Shown here piece after piece: positions 25,678 through 34,005 of a stretch of 64,000 nt of DNA (position 1 is its first letter; every line of letters starts with the position of its first letter). Source of the stretch: CAYQVO01 sp964421085. GTDB taxonomy: Bacteria > Bdellovibrionota_C > UBA2361 > CAYQVO01. The notes beneath the pieces are model-generated. The model made no database searches. It had not been told where the DNA came from and saw only the letters and a program-made list of their open reading frames with translations. Made by a program: the position numbers and the translations under genes. The DNA lies in the NCBI GenBank assembly GCA_964421085.1, contig CAYQVO010000016.1, forward strand, positions 4,206 to 68,205, in the 5' to 3' direction.

Positions 25678-26373
25678 GTGGCTTACGATGTGAATGATAA
25701 TACAAGGCACTTCTGGGTGGCATCCGGGCCCTTTGTGGAGACCTGCCTTATTTTCATACCGGAATTCTCCGCCAAATCTTCAGTGGGTGGGATTGGCGGA
25801 CGATCGGAGGCCCAACTTTCTTTCTTTGATGCGGACGGGACTCTCGTAAATGAAGCGGAGATTTCCGCCCTCGCAGGCCAGCCGGCCGTTCTCGAGGTGG
25901 GGCAGTTTCTCGGAAGCTGCAAACTCGAAAGCGGCATCCGGCATGCTCATATGGTTCTAAGGTCGAAGGACCGCGCATTTGCAGCGTGCAGGATGACCGG
26001 CGGGGCAGGCGCGTCCATGCTTGGGCCGTTAACTGATGTCAACGTCGACCGGACCGGGTTCATGCCTGTTGTGTTTTCGGCTGTGAGGCATCCGCTGCTC
26101 TGCGCGATCAATTATTCCCAGGAAGATTTCGACCTGCGCTGCCAGCTATTCTTCGGTTCGAGAATTCCCGAGACCGAACTTGCCGTTCCCGGGAATGGCG
26201 CGAGGCTTCTTGCCCTCGACGTTGAATTCGAGCAGTCTCTTTCGAAAGATGCAGGCAAAACAATCCGGGCTTACCTGCGGTTTGGAGCGAAGGGTAATGG
26301 GACGGGAGGAATACAGTTTTTCGAACTGTATCCTGCGCCGAAGAATGAAGAATTTGTGAGCGGAGTCGGCTGA
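25678..26373 (+). CDS. Unknown beta-rich protein, first gene of an unidentified run
   Basis: The 231-residue protein is not recognised. It has no signal peptide or membrane helix. Alternating hydrophobic strands dominate (CLIFIPEFSA, AQLSFFDADGTLV, HAHMVLRSKDRAFAACRMTG, FMPVVFSAVRHPLLCAINYS, IQFFELYPAP), which suggests one or two beta-sandwich domains. The start is GTG at 25678 with a gggggc about 12 bases upstream. The next gene begins 2 bases after its stop and has a similar strand pattern, so the pair may be distant duplicates. A carbohydrate-binding or sensor role would fit the downstream sugar genes but is a guess. Confidence 0.6.
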   Translation: MAYDVNDNTRHFWVASGPFVETCLIFIPEFSAKSSVGGIGGRSEAQLSFFDADGTLVNEAEISALAGQPAVLEVGQFLGSCKLESGIRHAHMVLRSKDRAFAACRMTGGAGASMLGPLTDVNVDRTGFMPVVFSAVRHPLLCAINYSQEDFDLRCQLFFGSRIPETELAVPGNGARLLALDVEFEQSLSKDAGKTIRAYLRFGAKGNGTGGIQFFELYPAPKNEEFVSGVG

Positions 26374-26375
26374 TT

Positions 26376-27164
26376 ATGCAGATGGTCCATCCCGGGCATA
26401 TGGTTCAATGGCATGCATTCGGGCTGCACACGAACCGCACAAAAACTCTCGTACACTTTTTCCCATCGGCAGGATCGCTGACGGCCCCTTATCCTGCTCA
26501 GTGCAGGCTCACCGCTTATGGGGACGCAGTTGGTGTCAAGACGGTCACGCTGGACGGCGGCCGCGTGAGCCAGCCCGATGGAATCTGCATCGATGACGTT
26601 TTCCCTTCTCTGGAATCCGAAAAATCGGCGGCGGTTGGACTTATCATCGAAGTTTCAACTATGCAGCCGCGGCTCAACATATCGACTTCGGACTGTGTTA
26701 TCGAGTTTGTCACCGAAGGTTTTTCGACCCGGTTTCATCCGGCAAAAACGGGTGAACCGGCCGCAGCAGTTAACCCGGAAAGCGCCGAGGATGGAAAGTA
26801 CTGTCCGTTGGGTGTGGCTATAAAGGATAAGTATACCTCCACTTCGATATTCATGCTGAATCCTTCTGAAAATGAAGTTCAGCCGGCATTGTCCGTTCTT
26901 CGAAAAGGGACGAACAACGCCGAACTTTCAAGTCTGGAAGGCCCGGGAATTTCGCCGTCCTCGCTTCGTGAGATTTCCATCGGCGATAACTACTATTCCA
27001 GCGCGTTTGAAGTACAGCAGCCTTACGGGATGCAGCAGTATCTTCCCCTTGTTTATGAAGGAACTTCTGACTCCCGCGTAGTGATGTATTGCGTCTACCG
27101 GGATGCCTCTACGGGATGCCCCGTTTCAGTAAGTCCTCTCTCAGTAATGCTTTTTTCAGTGTGA
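26376..27164 (+). CDS. Unknown beta-rich protein, second gene of the run
   Basis: The 262-residue protein is also not recognised. Like the preceding one it lacks a signal peptide and is rich in beta-strand: MVQWHAFGLHTNRTKTLVHF, AVGLIIEVSTMQPRLNIS, YLPLVYEGTSDSRVVMYCVY. In both proteins a strand near the end of a repeat reads MPVVFSA / LPLVYEG and then a short strand with Cys (LLCAINY / VVMYCVY), which hints at a shared fold. ATG at 26376 follows the previous stop by 2 bases. The following gene starts 5 bases after its stop, so all are likely one transcript. Confidence 0.6.
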   Translation: MQMVHPGHMVQWHAFGLHTNRTKTLVHFFPSAGSLTAPYPAQCRLTAYGDAVGVKTVTLDGGRVSQPDGICIDDVFPSLESEKSAAVGLIIEVSTMQPRLNISTSDCVIEFVTEGFSTRFHPAKTGEPAAAVNPESAEDGKYCPLGVAIKDKYTSTSIFMLNPSENEVQPALSVLRKGTNNAELSSLEGPGISPSSLREISIGDNYYSSAFEVQQPYGMQQYLPLVYEGTSDSRVVMYCVYRDASTGCPVSVSPLSVMLFSV

Positions 27165-27169
27165 ACACC

Positions 27170-27967
27170 ATGAGTGTAATTCTTTTTGCTCCTTTCTCGG
27201 CAACCAGTGCGGAAGCCGGTCTGATCTACCTTCTCGGGAACTACATGCGCTATCTGCGAAGCGATGTTTTTCAGCTCCGGTGCAATGGCGCGTTTCCTGT
27301 ATGTGAACGGGATGCGGAAAACGGCTGGAGACGGTCCGTTCGAAGCTGTCCGGCATGCACAGGAGAACAGAGAAACCTGGCGAGATGGGGTTCCATCGAG
27401 AGCAAGGATCTCTCTTCGTTCCTGCAGCCCGACGAAGTGCAGGAAACCTGGCGAACGATTCTCGGTATTCCGGCGGCTGAACTTCTTGATTTCAAATATC
27501 GAGGCGTTCCTCTTTACGATCTGGCGAGAGGAAGCTTCAGGGATTATTTCGGGGTCGAGAGCCCTGACCTGAATGACGAAAGTCATCAGCGGGAATTGCG
27601 CCGCCTTCTGCTTGCGACGTGGCGGATGTCCATTTCAGTGCGGCGGTTCAATAACAGGATGACACCGCAGACATCGCTGGTCACAGGAGGCCAGGATTAC
27701 ATGACGCGCACCTTTGTCGCTCATTCGGTGGGGCAGGGAGTCGATGTCGTCGTGTTCCAGTGGAGCGCTTCTGACAGGGCGATAAATCTGATTAACCTCC
27801 ACGATAACAGCTCGTTTGCCTGCGAGTTCGTGATAGAAGATCTCAAAAATATGCGAAACAACCCGGAAAGTTGGTCTGAAGAAACAATCGAGCAGCTTCA
27901 CGCCATCCTCGAATTTACAGGAAGGCCGGTTCAGGTTCAGGCAGGACTGAAAAAAGCTGCGCAGTAA
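27170..27967 (+). CDS. Cys-rich protein, possibly a glycan/capsule biosynthesis protein
   Basis: I place the start at the ATG at 27170 because the sequence there begins MSVILFAPFSATSAEAGLIY, a typical first strand and helix of a sugar-transfer or Rossmann domain. Four cysteines follow in the pattern LRCNGAFPVCERD...SCPACTGEQ (about residues 41-72), which looks like a zinc or structural Cys cluster. That start plus Cys pattern is seen in some uncharacterised polysaccharide-biosynthesis proteins, from memory. The C-terminal half is helical with no clear catalytic motif. It is 265 residues, short for a full glycosyltransferase. The place between two unknown proteins and a cupin/HAD pair fits a surface-sugar role. 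Confidence 0.55.
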   Translation: MSVILFAPFSATSAEAGLIYLLGNYMRYLRSDVFQLRCNGAFPVCERDAENGWRRSVRSCPACTGEQRNLARWGSIESKDLSSFLQPDEVQETWRTILGIPAAELLDFKYRGVPLYDLARGSFRDYFGVESPDLNDESHQRELRRLLLATWRMSISVRRFNNRMTPQTSLVTGGQDYMTRTFVAHSVGQGVDVVVFQWSASDRAINLINLHDNSSFACEFVIEDLKNMRNNPESWSEETIEQLHAILEFTGRPVQVQAGLKKAAQ

Positions 27968-27979
27968 TACTGCGGATCG

Positions 27980-28588
27980 GTGAAGGAGGAGTGCTTTGGC
28001 GCGAGCGAAGGACCTCCTCCTTGTTTACGAATCCCGGAAGTTCCTGATACCATACCTCTTATGCAGACCGACAATTGGCCCTGGGGCCGGGAACGTATAA
28101 TCTGGGGTTTTGACCCCTCACACGAATTCACGTTCAAAATCGTCGAGCCGAAGAAAGGCAGAGAAGGATGCCTGAGTCTTCAGTATCACAATAGAAAAAG
28201 CGAAGCGTGGTTGTGCATCCGGGGCATAACCTGGGCGCTTGTTATCGTTGAAGGCAAAGTGTGCACCCGCGTACTGAGGCCTGGAGACACGCTGACTATT
28301 CCAGCGGGCGTCATTCATCGAATGATGGGGATAAGCGATGATGCTCAGGTTGCTGAACCATCCACGCCGGACCGGCATGCGGCCGACAAGAAGGTGGAAA
28401 AAGACGTAATACGTCTGCACTGTACAATGGGGCGTGAGACGACAGAACCACGAACGGACGAAGAAGCTGCTCTGGTGAGAACAGCGGTGGCTTATACGGA
28501 AGAGGCAATTTCAGCAATTGAACAGGGGAAGATGCCCGTTGAGCATGAGCCGCAATTCCTGAAGGGAAGAGGAGCTGAGCGGCTGTGA
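27980..28588 (+). CDS. Cupin-domain protein similar to sugar-phosphate isomerase C-termini
   Basis: The recognisable part starts at NWPWGRERIIWGF (residue 31 of the long reading) and continues with CLSLQYHNRKSEAWLCIRG and LRPGDTLTIPAGVIHRM. That is the cupin pattern of type II mannose-6-phosphate isomerase C-terminal domains, with the metal ligands H, E and H (QYH, KSEAW, IHRM). The substrate is probably a phosphorylated or nucleotide sugar. The start is unclear: GTG at 27980 has no ribosome site, and ATG at 28061 is nearest the conserved part. A good aaggagga at 27983 serves an out-of-frame TTG at 27996. The HAD gene overlaps its stop by 4 bases. Confidence 0.72.
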   Translation: MKEECFGASEGPPPCLRIPEVPDTIPLMQTDNWPWGRERIIWGFDPSHEFTFKIVEPKKGREGCLSLQYHNRKSEAWLCIRGITWALVIVEGKVCTRVLRPGDTLTIPAGVIHRMMGISDDAQVAEPSTPDRHAADKKVEKDVIRLHCTMGRETTEPRTDEEAALVRTAVAYTEEAISAIEQGKMPVEHEPQFLKGRGAERL

Positions 28589-29274
28589 GCGTGAAGTGGC
28601 GGCTTAACGGGATTCTGCCTTTCCAGGCCGCGATATTCGATCTTAACGGCGTCATCGTAAACGATATCCCCTTCCACAAACAGGCATGGTATGAGCTGTG
28701 CGAATTACACGGCGTGCCGCTTTCAGAAGAGCTGTTCAATGTGAAGATCAACGGACGGACCAACCGGGAGATCTTTGAATTCCTTTACGACAGATCGCTT
28801 ACCGATGATGAAGTCCGGCGTTATTCCGGCGAGAAAGAGGAGAGATACCGGGAGATTTTCGGACCCCACAGGAAAACGCTTCCCGGCCTCACAGGGTTTC
28901 TCACGGAATTGAAGGAAAAACGGATTCCAACTGCCGTTGCCACCAGTTCTCCGCCGGTGAACGTTCCATTTATCATGGAGTACCTCAATCTCTACGCGTT
29001 TTTCGACGTTGTGCTTGACGCGAACGATGTGACCCGGGGCAAGCCGGATCCGGAAATGTATCTGACGGCAGCGTCGCGTCTTGGAATTGATTCGGAAGAG
29101 TGTCTGGTCTTCGAAGATGCTCTCCTTGGCGTGAAGTCGGCACTGGCTGCAGGCATGAAAGTTGTGGGAGTGTCAACAACTCATATGGAACTTGAGGGAG
29201 CGGCTTTTATGATTCCGGATTACCGGGGGCTCTCTTTGAGGACCGCGCCAGCTCCCACAGCTTCAGGTACTTGA
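28585..29274 (+). CDS. HAD-superfamily hydrolase, beta-phosphoglucomutase-like, with DxN motif
   Basis: The 229-residue protein has motif I AIFDLNGVIVND, motif II VATSSPP, motif III RGKPDPEMYLTA and motif IV VFEDALLGVKSALAAG, with the helical cap between I and II. In beta-phosphoglucomutase motif I is DxD and the second Asp is the acid/base; here it is Asn (GAT CTT AAC). Some HAD families carry FxxNGV naturally, so a sugar-phosphate phosphatase or a protein with altered reaction is likely. GTG start overlaps the cupin stop. The 3' end overlaps the opposite GT2 gene by 68 bases. A joint role with the cupin in making one sugar is plausible. Confidence 0.85.
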   Translation: MSVKWRLNGILPFQAAIFDLNGVIVNDIPFHKQAWYELCELHGVPLSEELFNVKINGRTNREIFEFLYDRSLTDDEVRRYSGEKEERYREIFGPHRKTLPGLTGFLTELKEKRIPTAVATSSPPVNVPFIMEYLNLYAFFDVVLDANDVTRGKPDPEMYLTAASRLGIDSEECLVFEDALLGVKSALAAGMKVVGVSTTHMELEGAAFMIPDYRGLSLRTAPAPTASGT

Positions 29275-29980
29275 GAAAGACGTAGTGCGCCTCCAGAAAA
29301 GCCACCATCAGTCCTGGTATTCCTTCGCGATATCCTTTTCTCAGGAAATAAAACTTCACAAGGCGTATAAGCGGATTGAAAAAAATCTTCGACAAGCTCG
29401 ATCTCTGCCCCTCGGAAAAAAGACTTTGCGCGGCCGAAGACGAGTGGGCGTTGAGACGCGCCACATGATCTGCGGTATCTTCGTATGTGTAGTGATAAAT
29501 CTCTCCGGTGAGAAAAGCGGTCTGACCCGGCACGACGGCTTTCTCATGAGGGTCTCTTCCTCCCCAGGTCGTCACATTTCTCCTGCAGAACCTGAGCCTG
29601 TACTCCGGATACCACCCTCCTTTGCGCCACCATCGGCCCAGGTAATAGACCACACGGTTGATGTAGTATCCATCGCAACTTGCGCCTTGAGAAGCAATCT
29701 GCTCGATTTCCGCTCGAAGTCCGGGCGAAACTTCCTCGTCGGCGTCTATGTTCAAAACCCACTCCTGTGTGCACTGTTCCAGACCAGCGCGTTTCTGATT
29801 CACGTAGCCTGACCATTCGCGATGAATGACTCTGTCCGTGTACTGCCGGGCGATCTCGAGCGTGCGGTCGGTAGAGCCGCTGTCAATGACGATAATTTCG
29901 TCGCACCAGATGATGCTGCTGAGGCAGCGCGCGATATGCTTTTCTTCGTTGCAGCAGACTACGAAACATGAAATACCCAT
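29207..29980 (-). CDS. Glycosyltransferase family 2, lipopolysaccharide core type (WaaE/KdtX-like)
   Basis: The 257-residue protein opens with the GT2 nucleotide-sugar fold MGISCFVVCCNEEKHIARCL, then CDEIIVIDSGSTDRTLEIAR and WVLNIDADEEVSPGLRAEIE, in which IDADEE is the metal-binding DxD region. The VIHREWSGYVNQKRAGLEQC segment and its size match the beta-1,4-glucosyltransferase group acting on LPS inner core. The C-terminus has a hydrophobic segment but no clear membrane helix. It is a cytoplasmic or peripheral membrane enzyme. It runs against the HAD gene and is separated from the carbamoyltransferase by about 150 bases. Confidence 0.88.
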   Translation of the reverse strand: MGISCFVVCCNEEKHIARCLSSIIWCDEIIVIDSGSTDRTLEIARQYTDRVIHREWSGYVNQKRAGLEQCTQEWVLNIDADEEVSPGLRAEIEQIASQGASCDGYYINRVVYYLGRWWRKGGWYPEYRLRFCRRNVTTWGGRDPHEKAVVPGQTAFLTGEIYHYTYEDTADHVARLNAHSSSAAQSLFSEGQRSSLSKIFFNPLIRLVKFYFLRKGYREGIPGLMVAFLEAHYVFLKYLKLWELARSSKRAPGNPES

Positions 29981-30057
29981 GAATTCCTATATAGCAGATA
30001 TGCTTCCCAGGCCCAAAGAAAGGGGGATTTGAGTTTCTACAGGTGATATGGGAAACT

Positions 30058-30084
30058 CGCCATCGCCCTGCAGGTGTGATGGCG
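30058..30084 (+). repeat. Inverted repeat upstream of the carbamoyltransferase gene
   Basis: cgccatc at 30058-30064 and gatggcg at 30078-30084 form a 7-base stem with a 13-base loop, followed by ttgtattcttt. It lies 43 bases before the carbamoyltransferase start and could be a leader hairpin, an operator or an imperfect terminator. Confidence 0.35.
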
Positions 30085-30126
30085 TTGTATTCTTTATAAC
30101 ATCTGCCAGTCTCAAAAGAGAGCGTG

Positions 30127-31950
30127 ATGACTACTAATATTCTTGGGATTTCCGCCTTTTATCACGATAGTGCCGCCTGTCTTATTCAGGATGGAGAGAT
30201 AACCGCTGCTGCTCAGGAGGAACGCTTCACCAGAAAGAAGCATGACTTTGATTTCCCGAGGAATGCGACTGCTTTCTGTCTCAGGCAGGGGAAAATTTCA
30301 ATCGACGATGTCAACTTTGTCGTTTTCTATGACAAGCCTGTGCTCAAATTCGAGCGGATACTTCAGACATATGTGACAACAGCGCCAAAAGGGTTTTCTT
30401 CATACGCAAAAGCGCTTCCTCTGTGGCTCAAGGAGAAGCTGTGGATTCCTGAAACAATCAAGAATGAGCTTAATTATAAGAGCGAAGTCCTTTTTACCGA
30501 GCATCACCAGAGCCATGCCGGAAGCGCATTTTATCCTTCCCCGTTCGAGGACGCTGCAATTCTCACGATTGACGGGGTGGGGGAATGGACTACCAACAGT
30601 CTCGGTGCAGGCAAGGGCAACGAGTTCCAGATTATCAAGGATATAAAGTTCCCTCATTCGCTGGGACTTCTTTATTCTGCGTTCACGTATTTCACAGGAT
30701 TCAAGGTCAATTCGGGCGAATACAAAGTCATGGGGCTTGCGCCGTATGGCGAGGCAAGATACGTACAGACGATTTACGACAATCTGATTGATCTGAAGGA
30801 TGACGGTTCGTTTCATCTGAATCTCAAGTACTTCGACTATATGTCGGGGCTTGCCATGACAAACGAGCATTTTGCCGGGCTTTTCGGCGGGCCGCGAAGG
30901 AAACCTGAAACGCCGCTGACACAGCGGGAGATGGATCTGGCGAAATCAATACAGGTGGTGGTAGAAGAAGCGATGCTCAGGCAGGCTCATTATCTCCACA
31001 AGGAGACAGGTTCGGACAATCTGTGCCTTGCAGGGGGTGTTGCGCTCAACTGTGTCGGAAACGGGCGTGTGCTCAGAGAAGGCCCCTTCAAGAAAATGTG
31101 GATTCAGCCGGCGGCGGGAGACGCTGGAGGCGCGCTTGGAGCGGCATTGTGCGTGTGGTACGGGTACCTCGGCAACAAGCGCAACCCGGACGGGGAACAT
31201 GATATTCAGAAGAACTCGCTGCTTGGTCCGGCCTTCACCAGGCAGGAAACGCTCGATGATCTGAAGGCGTTCAATCCTGTCTATACAGAGCTGAAAGAAA
31301 ACGAACTGTTCGACAAAGTTGCCGAAATTCTTGCGGACGAAAAAGTTATCGGCTGGTTCCAGGGTCGGATGGAGTTCGGACCCCGTGCGCTTGGGGGCAG
31401 AAGCATTATCGGAGACCCGAGATCCAAGATGATGCAGTCAAAAATGAATCTCAAAATCAAGTTCCGGGAGTCATTCAGGCCTTTTGCGCCGGCTGTGATG
31501 CTCGAGCATACTCCGGAATATTTCGAGCTGGCCTGTGAATCTCCGTATATGCTTCTTGTCGCGCCTGTGTGTGAAGAGCGCCGCATTCCGATGACGGAAG
31601 AGCAGGAAAAGCTGTTCGGTATAGCCAAGCTGAACGTCCCCCGATCCGATATTCCGGCAGTCACGCATGTCGATTACTCGGCAAGGGTTCAGACGGTGGA
31701 CAAAAACGCTCATCCTGTTTTCTATAACCTCCTCGATGCTTTTTACAGGAAAACCGGGTGTGCCGTGCTTGTAAACACAAGTTTCAACGTCCGTGGCGAG
31801 CCGATAGTTCACAGTCCTTCAGAAGCATATACGTGTTTCATGAGAACTGAGATGGACTATCTGGTCGTTGGAAATTTCCTGTTTAAAAAAGAGGAGCAGC
31901 CGAAGTGGCAAGAGAAGGAAGCCTGGCAGAAGAAGTTCGAACTGGATTAG
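30127..31950 (+). CDS. Carbamoyltransferase (NodU/CmcH family)
   Basis: The 607-residue enzyme begins with the family's ILGISAFYHDSAACLIQDGE and EERFTRKKHDFDFP. The O-carbamoyltransferase metal-site segment follows as TEHHQSHAGSAFYPSPF (about 122-138). A phosphate/ATP-binding block is LTIDGVGEWTTNS and the C-terminal domain contains RMEFGPRALGGRSIIGDPR (about 414-432). These enzymes move a carbamoyl group from carbamoyl phosphate, through carbamoyl-AMP, onto a sugar or natural product hydroxyl. Start: ATG at 30127 just after an in-frame GTG, with agag upstream. Followed with a 46-base overlap by an SxtJ-family protein, a pairing commonly seen with this type. Acceptor is probably a surface glycan, given the neighbours. 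Confidence 0.93.
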   Translation: MTTNILGISAFYHDSAACLIQDGEITAAAQEERFTRKKHDFDFPRNATAFCLRQGKISIDDVNFVVFYDKPVLKFERILQTYVTTAPKGFSSYAKALPLWLKEKLWIPETIKNELNYKSEVLFTEHHQSHAGSAFYPSPFEDAAILTIDGVGEWTTNSLGAGKGNEFQIIKDIKFPHSLGLLYSAFTYFTGFKVNSGEYKVMGLAPYGEARYVQTIYDNLIDLKDDGSFHLNLKYFDYMSGLAMTNEHFAGLFGGPRRKPETPLTQREMDLAKSIQVVVEEAMLRQAHYLHKETGSDNLCLAGGVALNCVGNGRVLREGPFKKMWIQPAAGDAGGALGAALCVWYGYLGNKRNPDGEHDIQKNSLLGPAFTRQETLDDLKAFNPVYTELKENELFDKVAEILADEKVIGWFQGRMEFGPRALGGRSIIGDPRSKMMQSKMNLKIKFRESFRPFAPAVMLEHTPEYFELACESPYMLLVAPVCEERRIPMTEEQEKLFGIAKLNVPRSDIPAVTHVDYSARVQTVDKNAHPVFYNLLDAFYRKTGCAVLVNTSFNVRGEPIVHSPSEAYTCFMRTEMDYLVVGNFLFKKEEQPKWQEKEAWQKKFELD

Positions 31951-32432
31951 AAGACAGCAGGAAGGGAAAGGTGGTTGAGCTTGCGCTTGTAAAGACGAAC
32001 CCCGGGATCAATCCACTTGATGAACTGTATTTCAGGAAGCCCGTGCGGCAGCATGTCAAGGAATTCGCATGCATCATCAGCATCATTCTGCTGATTATTG
32101 CCGGGGTGAATATATATCTGCACTCGAGGTTCGCGCCGGGCCTGTCGCTTGCAGGTGCGGCAGCGCTCCTGCTGGTGCTTGGTTACGCTGCACCATCGAT
32201 ACTGCGGCCGGTCTGGAAGGGATGGATGTATTTCGCCGAAAAGCTGGGCGCGTTTGTCAGCCTTGTTCTTCTGACGGCCGCATGGGCGATCGCAATGGTG
32301 CCTGTTGCTCTGATCACGCGCCTCTTCCAGGCAAAGGTGATGGATCTTTCGTTCAAGGCAGATGTCTTAACCTATTGGGAACCGCGTGATCCCAGGAACG
32401 ATGACTTCAAGCTGCTGAAGCGGCAGTTTTGA
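31905..32432 (+). CDS. SxtJ-family membrane protein, partner of carbamoyltransferase
   Basis: The 175-residue protein has a charged N-terminus, then about four hydrophobic helices (IISIILLIIAGVNIYLHS, LSLAGAAALLLVLGYAAP, LGAFVSLVLLTAAWAIAMV, with VALITRLF). It ends with YWEPRDPRNDDFKLLKRQF. The helix pattern and end match the SxtJ family, which travels with NodU-type carbamoyltransferases in saxitoxin and polysaccharide clusters; the biochemical function is not known. The GTG start at 31905 follows gaggag and lies inside the carbamoyltransferase gene. The third protein often found with this pair (DUF5989) is not seen downstream, where a convergent lyase gene lies 6 bases away. Confidence 0.85.
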   Translation: MAREGSLAEEVRTGLEDSRKGKVVELALVKTNPGINPLDELYFRKPVRQHVKEFACIISIILLIIAGVNIYLHSRFAPGLSLAGAAALLLVLGYAAPSILRPVWKGWMYFAEKLGAFVSLVLLTAAWAIAMVPVALITRLFQAKVMDLSFKADVLTYWEPRDPRNDDFKLLKRQF

Positions 32433-32438
32433 AAAGCG

Positions 32439-33896
32439 TCACCTCAGCACTCTCTCCGCAAATCCGAGGTTCTTTCCCATCCTTTCCTTCGCAGGCCCTG
32501 TGTAATACTCCAGCTCACCGCCGAGAATTTTCCGCTCATTTTCCGAAAGCTCTGCTTCGAAAAATTTCCTGAACTCCTTGTCCTCGAGAGCAACTTCAAG
32601 CAGTTTCCTTCCTTGAGCCTGAGCTTTCTTTGCAAATTCCTTAACGGCATCGTGTCCCACTCCGATAGTTGAATGCGTAAAGCCGTGACCGCGCAGGATT
32701 GCAACCATTGCTTCACTTGGAAAATCACGGACACGCTGAAGATTTGCGGCAACAATATCAGTATTCACTGACAGCTGATCGAGCGCTTTCTCGGCTCTTG
32801 CAAAGGATTCCATCACTTCAGCCATCATGGCGTGAGGCTGGTATCGTCCCTGCACCGAACTTCGAAGGTCGCGCTGCAGATCGGTATTAATCATGGCGTA
32901 GAGAACCCGCATGCCTGATTCGACAACTGCCGCTTTGCCCGCGATATTCTCCCAGTTTATCGGGTTATTTTTCGCTGCGTCCGCGCTCGAACCGCCAAGT
33001 CGCTTTTTAGCGTCGCGGGAAGTGACTTCATTTACATCGGATGAATAAAGGATCCTCATGTCATCTGCGAAGTCTCCAAGAACGTGCATAAGAGTAACAA
33101 GAGCATTGCCGACATCAGCAAGCCGCTCTTTCTGAACAACCTGGGTCGCTGTGTAGTCAGGCTCGAGCCCGAATCTCGCAAGAACCTGACGCTCGAATTC
33201 AAGAGCTTTTCCCGGCCCGATGACCATGGCGACACTCGAACCGGTCCCGACAATGCCTGCGACTTTGCCTCTCAGAGACTTAAACGCTGCATCACATTTC
33301 TGGTATCGTTCGGCAATCCTCGCTGCGTATCCGGAAAATGTGAGACCAAAAGGGACAGGAGAGGTCTTCTGCAGATGCGTCCTTCCAGCCTGCAGAATGT
33401 CCTCAAAGGTCCGGGCGAGGTCGCAGAGCTTCACGCCTACCCTGGCAATCTGTGGTCCAAGACACTTTTCCCAGCACTGCCGAAAAAGCCATGACCTTGC
33501 GGTGTCGATAATGTCATACGAGGTGGTGCCAGGGTGCAATAGTGCCTTCGTTTCGCTCCGGATATGGCGTCCAAGTTCCTCGAGCACCGCCAGCTGATCG
33601 TGTTTTGTGACCTGTTCTTCGATGAGCGCCATATTCAGCGGGTCCATCTGTTCCAGCGCCTTATCGACTTCGGCGAGGTGTTCGGGCTTTGCCTGGCCGA
33701 ACTCGACTCTTTCCGCGAGGAGTTCCCGCTGGACTCTTGCACATGCCCGCCATTCGGCTTCCGGTGTCAAGTAGTCGAGAAGGACCTCTTGAGCGTATTT
33801 CCCGTCGTCGGGTGAAATAGAAGCAAGCCTCTGTCTGGCATCAGCAGTCCGGGCAGGGGACATCCCGGAAACACGGTTCAGGTTGTCTTGAGACAT
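32439..33896 (-). CDS. Fumarase/adenylosuccinate lyase superfamily enzyme, PurB-like, with variant signature loop
   Basis: The protein has the superfamily fold with QAGRTHLQKTSPVPFGL (about 190), the histidine loop of adenylosuccinate lyases. The flexible signature loop reads GSSADAAKNNPINWENIAGK; typical PurB has GSSAMPHKRNP, so Met-Pro-His-Lys-Arg is replaced while the serine pair, one lysine and NP remain. The C-terminal helices (VNTDIVAANLQRVRDFPSE) fit PurB. It may be an adenylosuccinate lyase of an unusual branch or a lyase for another fumarate-releasing substrate. The ATG complementary to 33894-33896 follows ggagg at 6 bases (485 residues); an upstream reading to 33947 is not needed. 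Confidence 0.82.
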   Translation of the reverse strand: MSQDNLNRVSGMSPARTADARQRLASISPDDGKYAQEVLLDYLTPEAEWRACARVQRELLAERVEFGQAKPEHLAEVDKALEQMDPLNMALIEEQVTKHDQLAVLEELGRHIRSETKALLHPGTTSYDIIDTARSWLFRQCWEKCLGPQIARVGVKLCDLARTFEDILQAGRTHLQKTSPVPFGLTFSGYAARIAERYQKCDAAFKSLRGKVAGIVGTGSSVAMVIGPGKALEFERQVLARFGLEPDYTATQVVQKERLADVGNALVTLMHVLGDFADDMRILYSSDVNEVTSRDAKKRLGGSSADAAKNNPINWENIAGKAAVVESGMRVLYAMINTDLQRDLRSSVQGRYQPHAMMAEVMESFARAEKALDQLSVNTDIVAANLQRVRDFPSEAMVAILRGHGFTHSTIGVGHDAVKEFAKKAQAQGRKLLEVALEDKEFRKFFEAELSENERKILGGELEYYTGPAKERMGKNLGFAERVLR

Positions 33897-34005
33897 TCTG
33901 GCCTCCGAAACGAAAAGACGTGATTTACGATTTTTCCAACTTGCCACAATTTCCCGGATGGGTCACGTTAACTAAAGGAAGATCTCATGTTTTTCAGGAG
34001 GCACG

